This document shows, piece by piece, positions 8,843-18,215 of a stretch of 54,496 nucleotides of DNA (position 1 is its first letter; each line of letters starts with the position of its first letter). The stretch is from the NCBI RefSeq assembly GCF_003314975.1, contig NZ_QNRF01000009.1, forward strand, positions 1-54,496. The letters run 5' to 3'. The notes beneath the pieces are model-generated. The model searched no databases. It was given only the letters and a program-made list of their open reading frames with translations, and was not told the DNA's origin. Source of the stretch: Marinomonas aquiplantarum (lineage in GTDB: Bacteria; Pseudomonadota; Gammaproteobacteria; Pseudomonadales; Marinomonadaceae). Made by a program: the position numbers and the translations under genes.

Positions 8843-10066
8843 ATGAGCAACGCTTTTGAACAAGCTTTCAAGCACATGCCAACGCCGGCTTTTATCATCG
8901 AAAGCAGTACGGGGCATTTAATTTCTTACAATCGTAACTTCGAAGTATTGTTTGAAAACTGGAATGCGACACCACCAGACTCTTGGTTGAACTTAAGTGA
9001 AGAAGCCAACTCTGATGAAGACTGGCTGAACCTAAACCATAAAATACAGCAAGGCAGTATTGAGCGTTGTGAGACATTAATTCGTGTTGGCGACAAACTC
9101 ATCAATATTCAACTTGAACTACAGCACTTAGGACAATCCGTATTAGCTTGTGTCTATCATACGGATCATATGGATTTGTCTGCGGCCGAAAATACGTTAC
9201 TAAAATTTGCACTAACAGAGTCATCGGCTGGCTTATGGATATGGGAAACTGAATCCGATCTTGTTTCATGCTCAAAATCCATTGCTAATCTATTAAAGTG
9301 CAGCGTGGAAGACACGCCACGTTCCACAGCCGATTGGCACAAACTGGTTCATCCTGATGACGTCCAACAGTTGGCCGCCGTAGTGAATGAACATGTGGCT
9401 TTAAATCAAGATTACTATGAAGCCGAATACCGTATTTTGACTGGCAACCAAGACTACCTGTGGGTCAAAGAGCGTGGCCGAACTTACACCAAGACACCTG
9501 ATAGTAAGACCAAGAAGGTCATAGGTTTCGTGGTTGATATCAGCCATCAGAAAGCTTTGGAAGACCATTTACGAAACCAAGCAACCTTTGATGAGCTAAC
9601 GGGGTTATTGACTCGGAGCTCCGCCCTGACGCACTTTAAAAAGCAGCTTGGGTTGGCGAAGCGTCAATACACACCATTAACCATGGCAAAAATTCATTTG
9701 GATGCAAATGACAGGTTGAGCCATTTACCGATGGAATCGCGCAACATCGCCATTCAAACCTCAGCACGTTATATTTATAAAAAAATTCGTGAAGCTGACG
9801 TACTGGCGCGAGTAGAAGCAGACAAGTTATTGTTACTTTTACCTAACACTAGCGTGAAAGATGCCAATAACTTATTAACTAATCTGATCAACCCAAAAGA
9901 AGATGAAAGCGCAATTTTGTCAGAAGGAAATTCAGATCCTGCGGATTTCTGCATTGGCATTGCAGCCTTCCCTGAAGATGGTGAAAGCATCGAAGAACTC
10001 GCCTTAAGTGCCAATCAGGCGGTAGAAGAAGGGCAAAAAAAATGCGCTCAAATTGTCGTCAATTAA
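8843..10066 (+). CDS. PAS-PAS protein with degenerate GGDEF domain (likely c-di-GMP sensor, not synthase)
   Basis: A 407-residue cytoplasmic protein. A first PAS-like segment spans about residues 1-110. A PAS domain with PAC-type tail spans about 115-245 (SSAGLWIWETESD...YRILTGNQDYLWVKERGRTY...GFVVDISHQK). A GGDEF-like domain spans about 250-400 (FDELTGLLTRSSAL...). The active-site signature that should read GGDEF is VEADK (residues 324-328), so diguanylate cyclase activity is unlikely. The RxxD inhibitory-site motif just upstream is kept as R316-E-A-D319, so the domain may still bind cyclic-di-GMP. No transmembrane segment is visible. It follows rlmJ in the same direction and has a strong ribosome site (AAGGAGAG). 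Confidence 0.88.
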   Translation: MSNAFEQAFKHMPTPAFIIESSTGHLISYNRNFEVLFENWNATPPDSWLNLSEEANSDEDWLNLNHKIQQGSIERCETLIRVGDKLINIQLELQHLGQSVLACVYHTDHMDLSAAENTLLKFALTESSAGLWIWETESDLVSCSKSIANLLKCSVEDTPRSTADWHKLVHPDDVQQLAAVVNEHVALNQDYYEAEYRILTGNQDYLWVKERGRTYTKTPDSKTKKVIGFVVDISHQKALEDHLRNQATFDELTGLLTRSSALTHFKKQLGLAKRQYTPLTMAKIHLDANDRLSHLPMESRNIAIQTSARYIYKKIREADVLARVEADKLLLLLPNTSVKDANNLLTNLINPKEDESAILSEGNSDPADFCIGIAAFPEDGESIEELALSANQAVEEGQKKCAQIVVN

Positions 10067-10088
10067 ACGACCAATAGCGGCAAAAAAA

Positions 10089-10112
10089 AACGTCACCGAT
10101 CGGTGACGTTTT
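10089..10112. terminator. Bidirectional terminator between the PAS protein gene and yjbQ
   Basis: A perfect 22-bp palindrome (10089-10110, arms AACGTCACCGA/TCGGTGACGTT) has an A tract on the left and a short T tract on the right. It serves the two convergent genes on either side. Confidence 0.88.
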
Positions 10113-10130
10113 CATATTCATTCACACTTG

Positions 10131-10553
10131 CTAAGACTCACCCTGCAGAGTCAATACCAATCGACGAGCACCGCCATAATCCCGATGCTCACCGAGGTAA
10201 ATCCCTTGCCAAGTCCCTAAACGCAATTGTTGATTGGTGACTGGAATAGTCAAAGAGGACCCTAGCATGCTGGCTTTTATATGCGCAGGCATATCATCGC
10301 TGCCTTCATATGTATGCTCATAGTAAGGCTGATTTTCTGGCACCATATGAGAAAAATGTCTTTCCATATCACGGCGCACCGAAGGATCGGCATTCTCATT
10401 GATCGTCAGAGATGCTGAAGTATGTAAGAGTTGAAGATGTAATAATCCTACCTTTACCTGAACTAAATCAGACAAGGCCTCTTCAATATCTTGGGTAATC
10501 AGGTGAAAACCCCGTCGATAAGAAGGTAATTTCAGCTCAACTTGTTGCCACAT
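10131..10553 (-). CDS. yjbQ: YjbQ-family protein (UPF0047; secondary thiamine-phosphate synthase)
   Basis: A 140-residue protein of the YjbQ/UPF0047 family. E. coli YjbQ has weak thiamine-phosphate synthase activity; the main physiological role is unsettled. Family hallmarks are [19 protein letters not shown] near residues 44-62 and the C-terminal [13 protein letters not shown] with conserved His. No signal peptide or membrane segment is seen. It lies 6 bp downstream of folA in the same direction, so the two are probably one transcript. The shared terminator is at 10089-10112. Confidence 0.93.
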   Translation of the reverse strand: MWQQVELKLPSYRRGFHLITQDIEEALSDLVQVKVGLLHLQLLHTSASLTINENADPSVRRDMERHFSHMVPENQPYYEHTYEGSDDMPAHIKASMLGSSLTIPVTNQQLRLGTWQGIYLGEHRDYGGARRLVLTLQGES

Positions 10554-10559
10554 GATCCA

Positions 10560-11069
10560 CTACTCTGCACTGGTTCTTTGATAAACTGAAAAGCGATAGT
10601 CATAAGGGTTGTGCCCTTCTGCTGCGAAACTTTCTTCGGCCAGTAAGGTAAAAGATGGCCAATCCACTTCAGGGAAAAAAGCATCCCCCTCAACGTCTGC
10701 GTCCACGTGAGTAATGTATAATCGATCGACTTTTGGCAGTGCCAATTCATAAATCTGCGCACCACCAATTACCATCACTTCTTCTTGCCCATTCACTAGA
10801 CAGATGTCTTCCCCCAAAGCAATCGCTTGCTCCAACGAGGACACCACATCAATGCCATCAGCCTGATAATTCGCATCGCGAGTAATCACAATGTTACGGC
10901 GTCCTGGCAATGGCTTACCAATGGACTCAAAGGTTTTACGGCCCATCACAATTGGCTTGCCCATAGTCGCTTGCTTGAAATATTTAAGGTCATTTGGCAA
11001 ATGCCAAGGCAGCGAATTATTAATACCAATGGTACGGTTCGTAGACATAGCAACAATAAGTGACAACAT
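10560..11069 (-). CDS. folA: Dihydrofolate reductase
   Basis: A 169-residue type I dihydrofolate reductase that regenerates tetrahydrofolate with NADPH. The conserved INNSLPWHLPNDLKYFKQ active-site segment, MGRKTFESIG and PLPGRRNIVITR, and the VIGGAQIYELAL cofactor motif are all present. I start it at the ATG at 11069-11067 (MLSLIVAM), preceded by AGAAGG. An upstream in-frame TTG would include the ribosome site. It is divergent from thyA, whose enzyme produces its substrate, with a 144-bp shared control region. yjbQ follows within 6 bp. Confidence 0.97.
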   Translation of the reverse strand: MLSLIVAMSTNRTIGINNSLPWHLPNDLKYFKQATMGKPIVMGRKTFESIGKPLPGRRNIVITRDANYQADGIDVVSSLEQAIALGEDICLVNGQEEVMVIGGAQIYELALPKVDRLYITHVDADVEGDAFFPEVDWPSFTLLAEESFAAEGHNPYDYRFSVYQRTSAE

Positions 11070-11213
11070 ATATGGATACCTTCTCAATCTATGCTCGAAT
11101 AGTCCAATCCAAGCCTGATATAATCTGTGTCAAACATTATACCTATGGCGACGTAGAATGCATTGTTCCTCAACATTGTCAGTCACCGCCATAGACTAAC
11201 GAGAGTACATGGT

Positions 11214-12065
11214 ATGAAGCAATATTTAGATCTGTGCCAGCGCATCGTCAACGAAGGTGAGTGGGTCAACAATGAACGAACAGGCAAACGCTGCTTAACA
11301 GTCATCAATGCTGATCTTACCTATGATGTCAGCAAGGGCGAATTTCCACTCGTGACCACACGTAAAAGTTATTGGAAATCAGCCATCGCAGAAATCATTG
11401 GTTACTTACGTGGTTATGATAATGCGGCAGATTTTCGTGCTCTGGGTACAAAAACATGGGATGCGAATGCCAACGACAATGAGGTTTGGCTAAACAACCC
11501 TCATCGTAAGGGTAAAGACGACATGGGGCTTTGTTATGGCGCTATTGGCCGCAACTTCCCTAAGCCAGATGGCGGTCATATTGATCTATTACAACAAATT
11601 ATTGATGATCTAAGTCGTGGTGTGGATAACCGAGGTGAAATCCTCACCTTTTATCATCCTGGCGCATTTCACATGGCTTGTCTTCGTCCTTGCATGTACA
11701 GCCATCACTTTTCATTGCTTGGCGATACACTTTATCTAAACAGCACACAACGCAGTTGTGATGTGCCACTTGGTCTGAACTTCAATATGGTTCAAGTGTA
11801 TGTATTGCTTGCCATTGTTGCGCAAATTACAGGGAAAAAACCAGGACAAGCCTTTCACAAGATAGTGAACGCTCACATCTATGAAGACCAGCTAGAACTA
11901 ATGCGTGACGTACAGCTGAAGCGTGAGCCTTACCCATCACCGACATTAAAAATTAACCCAGACATCAAATCTCTAAAAGACATAGAAACCTGGGTGACCA
12001 TGGACGACTTTGAAATAGAAGGCTATCAGTTCCACGAACCTATCGCTTACCCTTTCTCTGTGTAA
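11214..12065 (+). CDS. thyA: Thymidylate synthase ThyA
   Basis: A 283-residue ThyA that methylates dUMP to dTMP using methylene-tetrahydrofolate. The catalytic cysteine is Cys160 in RPCMYSHH. The four-part dUMP-binding [13 protein letters not shown], the fold-switch region [14 protein letters not shown] and the C-terminal PFSV are intact. The sequence type is the longer Vibrio/Shewanella-like form rather than the 264-residue E. coli form. I start at the ATG at 11214, matching the family N-terminus MKQYLDLCQ; the upstream ATG-less extension from 11163 is not conserved in character. It is divergent from folA and ends at a strong shared terminator. Confidence 0.97.
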   Translation: MKQYLDLCQRIVNEGEWVNNERTGKRCLTVINADLTYDVSKGEFPLVTTRKSYWKSAIAEIIGYLRGYDNAADFRALGTKTWDANANDNEVWLNNPHRKGKDDMGLCYGAIGRNFPKPDGGHIDLLQQIIDDLSRGVDNRGEILTFYHPGAFHMACLRPCMYSHHFSLLGDTLYLNSTQRSCDVPLGLNFNMVQVYVLLAIVAQITGKKPGQAFHKIVNAHIYEDQLELMRDVQLKREPYPSPTLKINPDIKSLKDIETWVTMDDFEIEGYQFHEPIAYPFSV

Positions 12066-12090
12066 GCCGTCGCCACACACAATCGACAGA

Positions 12091-12127
12091 AATAAAAACG
12101 GCGAGTAATCTACTCGCCGTTTTTATT
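12091..12127. terminator. Bidirectional terminator between thyA and the DUF2164 gene
   Basis: A 17-bp perfect stem (12091-12107 with 12111-12127) has a 3-nt loop. Its GC core is CGGCGAGTA, flanked by A5 and T5 runs. It terminates both convergent units. Confidence 0.93.
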
Positions 12128-12130
12128 TCA

Positions 12131-12367
12131 TCAGGTGACAGGCTTTTCTAACTCTTGGATCAAATAACCTATCTCTTCGGTTTTCTCGAGCAAAAGTTGA
12201 CTAGCATCGGCCAACCCTTTGTTATAAAAATAAGGGCCTATCTCTTTGCTAAAAAACGTCAGTAAAAACTCCGCTTCAAAACCGCCAATGTCTGAATCCA
12301 TCTCATCCGTAAAATACTTTTTAATTTTACTAACGATTACGTCCGTCTCTTGTTGAGTAAATTCCAC
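12131..12367 (-). CDS. DUF2164 family protein
   Basis: A 78-residue soluble protein of the DUF2164 family, function unknown. The family pattern EIGxxxAExLLxFFxxEIGPxFYNKGLADA is recognisable: here DIGGFEAEFLLTFFSKEIGP and FYNKGLADASQ. It starts 24 bp after lgt in the same direction and ends at the thyA-shared terminator, so it is probably the last gene of the rppH-ptsP-lgt unit. No cysteines or membrane segments are present. Confidence 0.85.
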   Translation of the reverse strand: MEFTQQETDVIVSKIKKYFTDEMDSDIGGFEAEFLLTFFSKEIGPYFYNKGLADASQLLLEKTEEIGYLIQELEKPVT

Positions 12368-12391
12368 CGCCCTTTCCTTGTTTCGGATTGT

Positions 12392-13189
12392 TTATTTTTG
12401 AGGGTACAGGTTGCGTTTGAAGCCTATTACCAAAAGTGCAGCCCCCAACACGACCATAGGCAAGGATAACAATTGACCTTGCGTTAACCATCCCCACGCT
12501 AGATAACCAATTTGCACATCCGGCTCACGGACAAACTCAACCAAAATCCTAAATACGCCGTAGCAGAGTAGAAACATTCCTGACACACAATAACGAGGTT
12601 TGGTACGTTGTGAGAAGAACCAAAGAATAGCAAACAGCGCCACACCCTCGAGCGCAAACTGGTACAACTGAGAAGGATGACGCGCCAGTTGTAATGGATC
12701 GTTCGGAAAAATCATTGCCCATGACACGTCTGTTGGTTTGCCCCAAAGCTCACCACCGATGAAATTACCAATGCGCCCAGCACCTAGACCAATTGGCACA
12801 AAAGGCGCTAAAAAATCCGTCACATCGACCAGATGCTTCTGGTATTTTCGAGCAAATACATACATGGCGACTATGACACCCAACAAGCCACCATGGAAAG
12901 ACATACCACCTTCCCATATACGCACCATAATCAGCGGATTTTCCACAAAGGCAGAGAATTGATAAAATAAGATATAACCGACTCGGCCACCTAAAATCAC
13001 CCCAAGCGCGCCATAAAAAATCGCGTCGCTGACCATCTCTTGGGTCCACAAACCATTGGAACGTTTGGCACGATACACACCAAATGCGTACGCTCCAGCA
13101 AAACCAATCAGATACATAATGCCGTACCAATGCACAGCAATTGGCCCGATCGAAATGGCGATAGGATCAATATTCGGATATGAAATCAT
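12392..13189 (-). CDS. lgt: Phosphatidylglycerol-prolipoprotein diacylglyceryl transferase Lgt
   Basis: A 265-residue inner-membrane enzyme that adds diacylglycerol to the lipobox cysteine of prolipoproteins, the first step of lipoprotein maturation. About seven hydrophobic segments are visible. The Lgt signature GAGRIGNFIGGELWGKPTDVSW lies near residues 136-157, and the catalytic-region HGGLLG and the RHPSQLYQFALEG segment are intact. The order rppH-ptsP-lgt is the conserved gammaproteobacterial arrangement; here thyA lies on the opposite strand beyond DUF2164. One likely client in this window is the FlgP lipoprotein. Confidence 0.97.
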   Translation of the reverse strand: MISYPNIDPIAISIGPIAVHWYGIMYLIGFAGAYAFGVYRAKRSNGLWTQEMVSDAIFYGALGVILGGRVGYILFYQFSAFVENPLIMVRIWEGGMSFHGGLLGVIVAMYVFARKYQKHLVDVTDFLAPFVPIGLGAGRIGNFIGGELWGKPTDVSWAMIFPNDPLQLARHPSQLYQFALEGVALFAILWFFSQRTKPRYCVSGMFLLCYGVFRILVEFVREPDVQIGYLAWGWLTQGQLLSLPMVVLGAALLVIGFKRNLYPQK

Positions 13190-13216
13190 AGAAAAGTACC
13201 AAACCTCTGGTAAAAA

Positions 13217-15505
13217 CTAGCCCACTCGTGTGGTCTTGGATGGTCGGATTAAACGCTCGATATTCACTTCACGCATCAAGCGAGTCATGGTTTGCACCAC
13301 AGTTTCAGCGTGTGACAAGCTCATCACCTCACGTAACATATCTTGGGATTGTGACAAAGATATGTTGCGAATAACGGCTTTCACTTTGGGCAGACTGGTA
13401 GAGCTCATGGATAGCACGTCATAGCCCATCGCCATGAGCAAAATTGCGCCCATTGGATCACCGGCCATCTCGCCACAAACACTCAAACTCACGCCCTCGT
13501 CTTTCACTTGATCGACAATGCTGGCTAAAGCGTGCAACACCGAGGGGTGGAAAGAGTTATATAAATCGGCAACACGGGGATTATTACGATCAACCGCTAA
13601 CAAATATTGTGTTAAATCATTACTACCCACCGACAGGAAGTCCACCATTTTCGCCAAGGTTCTTGCTTGGTAAACGGCAGCAGGAATCTCAATCATGACA
13701 CCGACTTTTGGCATCTTAACGTCATAACCTTCTTCTTTGACTTCCGCATAAGCTCGACGAATCAAGGCCAAGGCCTCTTCCACTTCGGCCACATTAGAAA
13801 TCATCGGCAACATAATTTTTAAGTTATGCAATTCCGCACTGGCTTTGATCATGGCTCGAATTTGCGCCATAAAAATTTCCAAATGATCGAGTGTCACCCG
13901 AATACCACGCCAACCTAAGAAGGGATTCGCCTCAGTAATAGGGAAATAAGGCAGTGCCTTATCACCACCGATATCCAACGTGCGCACTGTCACTGGTGCA
14001 GGTGCAAAACCTTCAAGTTGCTGACGATAGATGACCACTTGCTCAGCTTCAGTCGGAAAACGATCACGCACCATGAAAGGCACTTCAGTTCGGTACAATC
14101 CTATGCCTTCGGCACCACGATCCAATGATCGCGCCACATCCGCAGACAAACCGGTATTTACGAACAACGACAAACGCTGACCGTCTAACGTCTCACAAGG
14201 TAAATCTTTAAGACTTTCATACTCTTCTTCGAGTAAACGCTCTTCATCAACTATTTGCTGATAATTATCAATTAACGCTTCAGAAGGGTAAGTAAAAACC
14301 TGACCTTGGTAGCCATCAACGATCAAGTCAGCTTTGTCCAATTGAGCATAGGGAAGATCTAACGCCCCCATGACGGTCGGGATCCCCATTGCACGAGCTA
14401 AAATCGCCACATGGGAGTTGCCTGACCCCATTACGGACACCAAACCTTTGATCTTCTCGATTGGGATCTCGCCAAGCATTGAAGCGGTCAGTTCTTCACC
14501 AATGATAATGGCCGGCTCACTGAAACGCTCAACAATATTAGGGGCTTTTTCTTGCAAATGGGACAGAATACGACGACCTAAGTCTCGTAGATCCGATGCT
14601 CGCTCACGTAGGTATGGATCGTCCATACGATCAAACTGAAGAATGTGAGCTTTAATCACTTGGCGCAATGCACCTTGTGCCCACTGGCCCTCTTTGATCT
14701 TTTTGACCACCTCTCCGGCAATCGAATTATCATCTAAGATTTTTAGATAAACATCGAATAACGCTTTTTCATCCGCTGATAAATGCTGACTTATGCGATT
14801 GCTGGCCTCTCTGATATCACGCCTAACCGCATCCAGAGCTTGGTAAAAGTCATCAATTTCTTGTTCCGGATGAGTGGTTTCACGATCTGGAATCACATCT
14901 AGATCCGCAGGCGGGAATACCACCACACCACGGCCAATGGCAACACCAGAGCTACCCGGAACACCTTTATATCGAAAATCTGCGCCACGTGGTGTTGCGT
15001 TGGCATTTAGATTACTAATCGCACCCGTTGCTTCCGCGTGAGCAATCACACCGGCCAATTGTGCTGATAACGTGATTAGGAACGCTTCTTCACCTTCATC
15101 AAAACGGCGCTTTTCTTCATGCTGAACCACCAGCACACCGAGAACTTGTCGATGATGGATAATAGGCACACCAAGAAAAGAACGATAACGCTCTTCTCCT
15201 GTGCCCTGAAGATAATGGAACGAAGGGTGAATATGAGCGTCTTCTAAGTTAACAGGCTCTGCGCGACGACCAACTAAACTGACCAGGCCTTCGTCTGACT
15301 TTAAACTCACACTACCAGCCATATCAGCGTTCAGGCCTCGGGTTGCCATCAAGACATATTCCGAAGTGTTGCTGTCCACTAGATAAATTGAACAGACTTC
15401 AGCACGCATAGCACGACGAACACGACGGACAATAATATCCAATGCGGCCGACAAAGACTGAGCAGCCGTCACCTCTTGTGTGATACGTCTTAATAAACCT
15501 AGCAT
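13217..15505 (-). CDS. ptsP: Phosphoenolpyruvate-protein phosphotransferase PtsP (enzyme I-Ntr)
   Basis: A 762-residue enzyme I of the nitrogen phosphotransferase system, which passes phosphate from phosphoenolpyruvate to NPr. The N-terminal GAF domain occupies about residues 1-150. It is followed by the enzyme-I N-terminal region, the phosphohistidine domain with His365 in GSGNSHVAILARAMGIP, and the PEP-binding barrel with GLYRTEVPFM, RTLDIGGDK and the CGEMAGDP motif. Length and domain order match E. coli PtsP. It follows rppH by 45 bp and precedes lgt by 27 bp, so the three are probably cotranscribed. No NPr or EIIA-Ntr gene is in this window. Confidence 0.97.
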   Translation of the reverse strand: MLGLLRRITQEVTAAQSLSAALDIIVRRVRRAMRAEVCSIYLVDSNTSEYVLMATRGLNADMAGSVSLKSDEGLVSLVGRRAEPVNLEDAHIHPSFHYLQGTGEERYRSFLGVPIIHHRQVLGVLVVQHEEKRRFDEGEEAFLITLSAQLAGVIAHAEATGAISNLNANATPRGADFRYKGVPGSSGVAIGRGVVVFPPADLDVIPDRETTHPEQEIDDFYQALDAVRRDIREASNRISQHLSADEKALFDVYLKILDDNSIAGEVVKKIKEGQWAQGALRQVIKAHILQFDRMDDPYLRERASDLRDLGRRILSHLQEKAPNIVERFSEPAIIIGEELTASMLGEIPIEKIKGLVSVMGSGNSHVAILARAMGIPTVMGALDLPYAQLDKADLIVDGYQGQVFTYPSEALIDNYQQIVDEERLLEEEYESLKDLPCETLDGQRLSLFVNTGLSADVARSLDRGAEGIGLYRTEVPFMVRDRFPTEAEQVVIYRQQLEGFAPAPVTVRTLDIGGDKALPYFPITEANPFLGWRGIRVTLDHLEIFMAQIRAMIKASAELHNLKIMLPMISNVAEVEEALALIRRAYAEVKEEGYDVKMPKVGVMIEIPAAVYQARTLAKMVDFLSVGSNDLTQYLLAVDRNNPRVADLYNSFHPSVLHALASIVDQVKDEGVSLSVCGEMAGDPMGAILLMAMGYDVLSMSSTSLPKVKAVIRNISLSQSQDMLREVMSLSHAETVVQTMTRLMREVNIERLIRPSKTTRVG

Positions 15506-15550
15506 AGCTCTCCCATTGCGCTGATTATCTCCTCTAAATGATCCACTTCA

Positions 15551-16036
15551 TCACTTATCTAACCGTCGATGCGCACTTTGGCTGAGCTCTTTAAGAGCTC
15601 GCCTGTAAACATCTTTTTTAAATGCGACTACTTGTCCAAGCGGGTACCAATAACTTACCCAGCGCCAGCCATCAAACTCAGGGCACTCTGTTCCATCCAC
15701 ACATACCGACGCATCAGGGCATCGAATAGAGAGCAAAAACCATTTCTGTTTTTGCCCAATACACAAAGGTTTACTATTGTGTCTTAACATGCGTTTCGGG
15801 AGACGATAACGTAACCAACCCCTTGTTTTTCCGATAATTTCAACCTGATCTGGATTGAGACCTACTTCTTCTTTCAGTTCTCGATACAAAGCTTCTTCAG
15901 GAGTTTCATCAGATTTGATACCGCCTTGGGGGAACTGCCACGCATTTTGTCCTACGCGTCTCGCCCAAAGAAGTTGGCCACGCTCGTTCATCAGTATGAT
16001 GCCCACATTCGGTCTATATCCGTCTGCATCAATCAC
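15551..16036 (-). CDS. rppH: RNA pyrophosphohydrolase RppH
   Basis: A 161-residue NUDIX enzyme that removes pyrophosphate from triphosphorylated mRNA 5' ends, opening them to RNase E. The N-terminus [26 protein letters not shown] is characteristic. The NUDIX box is complete, running from [17 protein letters not shown] into KEEVGL at about residues 38-60. The start codon is GTG (16036-16034), preceded by GAAGGTGA; the family starts at this residue, so the GTG is well supported. It heads the rppH-ptsP-lgt unit and is divergent from the HAD hydrolase gene. Confidence 0.96.
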   Translation of the reverse strand: MIDADGYRPNVGIILMNERGQLLWARRVGQNAWQFPQGGIKSDETPEEALYRELKEEVGLNPDQVEIIGKTRGWLRYRLPKRMLRHNSKPLCIGQKQKWFLLSIRCPDASVCVDGTECPEFDGWRWVSYWYPLGQVVAFKKDVYRRALKELSQSAHRRLDK

Positions 16037-16171
16037 GAGCTATCACCTTCTAATATAAGAATAAATTAGATTCATTGTTCCATAATTCGCCCATTCGCAC
16101 AATTAAGACTAATGTTATTTATTGTCTCTAAGGCTATAATTTCCGCACTTCATACCAATTAAGGACCAACC

Positions 16172-16828
16172 GTGACACTCGCAATCTTTGATCTAGATGG
16201 CACCCTACTCAGTGGTGATAGTGATTATTCTTGGGGACAATTTTTAGTTGAAAAAGGCTTAGTGGATACGCAAGTCTATCAAGCCGCTAATGATAAGTTT
16301 TTCAAACAATACCAAGCTGGCACACTCGACATACATGAGTATCTAGCCTTCAGTTTGGCACCCTTGAAGGAATTCTCAGCACAAGAGCTAACGCAATTGC
16401 ACCATGACTTCATGGTTGAGAAAGTACAGCCAATGATGCAACAGAAAGCCGCAGCATTGCTGAAAAAACACAAAGACCAAGGGCATTTCTTGCTCTTGAT
16501 TACCGCAACCAATCAGTTTGTTACCGGCCCCATTTCTGAGGCATTAGGAATGGATCACATCATCGCCCCAGTACCGGAAGTCATAGCAGGTCACTACACA
16601 GGTAACGTCGTTGGTGTACCTAGCTTCCAAGCAGGTAAAGTGACGCGTCTCAATGATTGGCTAGCGGAGACAGGTCACAGTATGGAAGGCAGCTATTTTT
16701 ACAGTGACTCACGCAATGACTTGCCACTATTAGAGTTAGTCACGCACCCAATCGCGGTCGATGCTGATGACACCCTCAGTCAAATTGCCTCAGAGCGTGG
16801 TTGGCCACACATTTCTCTACGCGACTAA
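16172..16828 (+). CDS. HAD-superfamily phosphatase (subclass IB, SerB-like)
   Basis: A 218-residue haloacid-dehalogenase hydrolase. Motif I is FDLDGTLL with nucleophile Asp7 and Asp9. Motif II is the LLLITATNQF region, and motif III/IV is the Lys of QAGKVTRL with YSDSRNDLPLLELV. The helical cap inserted after motif I fits the IB subclass, which includes phosphoserine phosphatases and sugar-phosphate or nucleotide phosphatases. The substrate cannot be read from sequence. It is a lone plus-strand gene, divergent from rppH, ending at a strong terminator. Confidence 0.87.
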   Translation: MTLAIFDLDGTLLSGDSDYSWGQFLVEKGLVDTQVYQAANDKFFKQYQAGTLDIHEYLAFSLAPLKEFSAQELTQLHHDFMVEKVQPMMQQKAAALLKKHKDQGHFLLLITATNQFVTGPISEALGMDHIIAPVPEVIAGHYTGNVVGVPSFQAGKVTRLNDWLAETGHSMEGSYFYSDSRNDLPLLELVTHPIAVDADDTLSQIASERGWPHISLRD

Positions 16829-16855
16829 AGCCGCTGAGAAATAATAAACACCAAT

Positions 16856-16882
16856 AAAAAAGCGCCTTAGAGGCGCTTTTTT
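16856..16882. terminator. Bidirectional terminator between the HAD gene and the rRNA methyltransferase
   Basis: AGCGCCT (16861-16867) and AGGCGCT (16871-16877) form a 7-bp stem with a 3-nt loop, with A tract on the left and T tract on the right. Confidence 0.9.
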
Positions 16883-16890
16883 ATGCGAAC

Positions 16891-18096
16891 TTACAGTCCC
16901 ATATTATTGTGAATGCGATAAAACAAGGCTTTTAAATACTCTGTTTCCGCAATAGCTGGGTGAACCGGATGATCTGGCGCTTGAGTCCCTCGGTAAATCA
17001 ACTGAGAGAATCGCTCTAATTGACGACTGTTGCTGCGTACAATGTCATGCAAACGATTGGTTTCCAAGTGCATTGAACAAGAGCCCGTCACAAGAATCCC
17101 GCCTTTTGCCACCAAACGCATCGCCAACTGATTGGCTCTATGGTAAGCCCCTTCACCGGCTTTTATGTCTTTACGACGAGCAATAAAAGCTGGCGGATCC
17201 ATAATCACCACATCAAAACGCTCTTTGTCTTCAATTAAAGATTGCATGGCATCAAACGCATCACCTTGCATCAAATTGGCATCGCCTTCATATTGATTCA
17301 GCTTGAGGTTCGCATCGACATGGCTTAATGCACTTTCAGAGGCATCGATGAAAGTCACCTCTGTGGCGCCAGCAGAAGCCGCCTGTACTCCCCAGCCACC
17401 AACATAGGAAAAGACATCTAAAACTCGCTTTCCAGCACAAAAGCCCTGCATAGTCTTACGATTTTCCCTATGATCATAAAACCAGCCTGTTTTTTGACCA
17501 TCCCAAACCGGTGCTTGAAACAATACATCATTCTCTTGCAAAAAAACCACTTCAGGCACGGTGCCAAAGGCTTCTTCAACATAAGAGTCTAGTCCTTCGA
17601 TCTGACGCATCTTACCGTCATTTTTTACCAAAATAGCGGTCGGCTTAACCACATCTTGTAACGCTTCGATGATTTCAGACTTAACGCGCTCCATCCCTGC
17701 CGTCGAGATTTGCACCACTAAAATATCAGCAAAACGATCCACCACTAAACCAGACAAACCATCAGAGTCACCAAACACCAAACGGTAATAAGGCGCTGGA
17801 TAGGTCATTTCACGCAACGACAAGGCAATTTTAAGACGATGAACTAGCGTGGATTTATTCAATACAGTATCTGTGCTTCGGCTAATTAAACGACCACAAA
17901 TCAGTGTGTTAGGATTAATCGTTGCAACGCCGAGTGGTTTACCCTGAGCCGATTCAACAACCACTTGATCACCAGGCGAAAATTGCTTTAGTGGCGTCTG
18001 CGATGTATTTACTTCATTACTATAAATCCATTGATGCCCAGCTCTAATACGTCTGTCTACTTGACCTTTTAGTCGAATTACGCTCAAAATGCTCAC
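16891..18096 (-). CDS. rlmI: RlmI-like class I rRNA (cytosine-C5)-methyltransferase
   Basis: A 401-residue protein with an N-terminal PUA domain (about 1-85, LKGQVDRRIRAGHQWIYSNEV) and a C-terminal Rossmann S-adenosylmethionine methyltransferase domain (about 190-395). Motifs GWFYDHRENR, VLDVFSYVGGWGVQAASAGA, VIMDPPAFIARRKD and VTGSCSMHL match the RlmI/YccW group, which makes m5C1962 in 23S rRNA. The catalytic cysteine is in GSCSMHL. It is a single-gene unit, divergent from the HDOD gene. The family is sure; the precise target base follows from E. coli RlmI and is an inference. Confidence 0.88.
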   Translation of the reverse strand: MSILSVIRLKGQVDRRIRAGHQWIYSNEVNTSQTPLKQFSPGDQVVVESAQGKPLGVATINPNTLICGRLISRSTDTVLNKSTLVHRLKIALSLREMTYPAPYYRLVFGDSDGLSGLVVDRFADILVVQISTAGMERVKSEIIEALQDVVKPTAILVKNDGKMRQIEGLDSYVEEAFGTVPEVVFLQENDVLFQAPVWDGQKTGWFYDHRENRKTMQGFCAGKRVLDVFSYVGGWGVQAASAGATEVTFIDASESALSHVDANLKLNQYEGDANLMQGDAFDAMQSLIEDKERFDVVIMDPPAFIARRKDIKAGEGAYHRANQLAMRLVAKGGILVTGSCSMHLETNRLHDIVRSNSRQLERFSQLIYRGTQAPDHPVHPAIAETEYLKALFYRIHNNMGL

Positions 18097-18215
18097 CTAC
18101 GTTGTTTAAACGATTATTTAAAAACCGCTATTATAGTGACTCTAGGCGCAATTGCTATGGAATAGACGCCTAACGTTTGCTTTACCTTATATAGCACCGT
18201 TGTAAAGAAGTTCGT

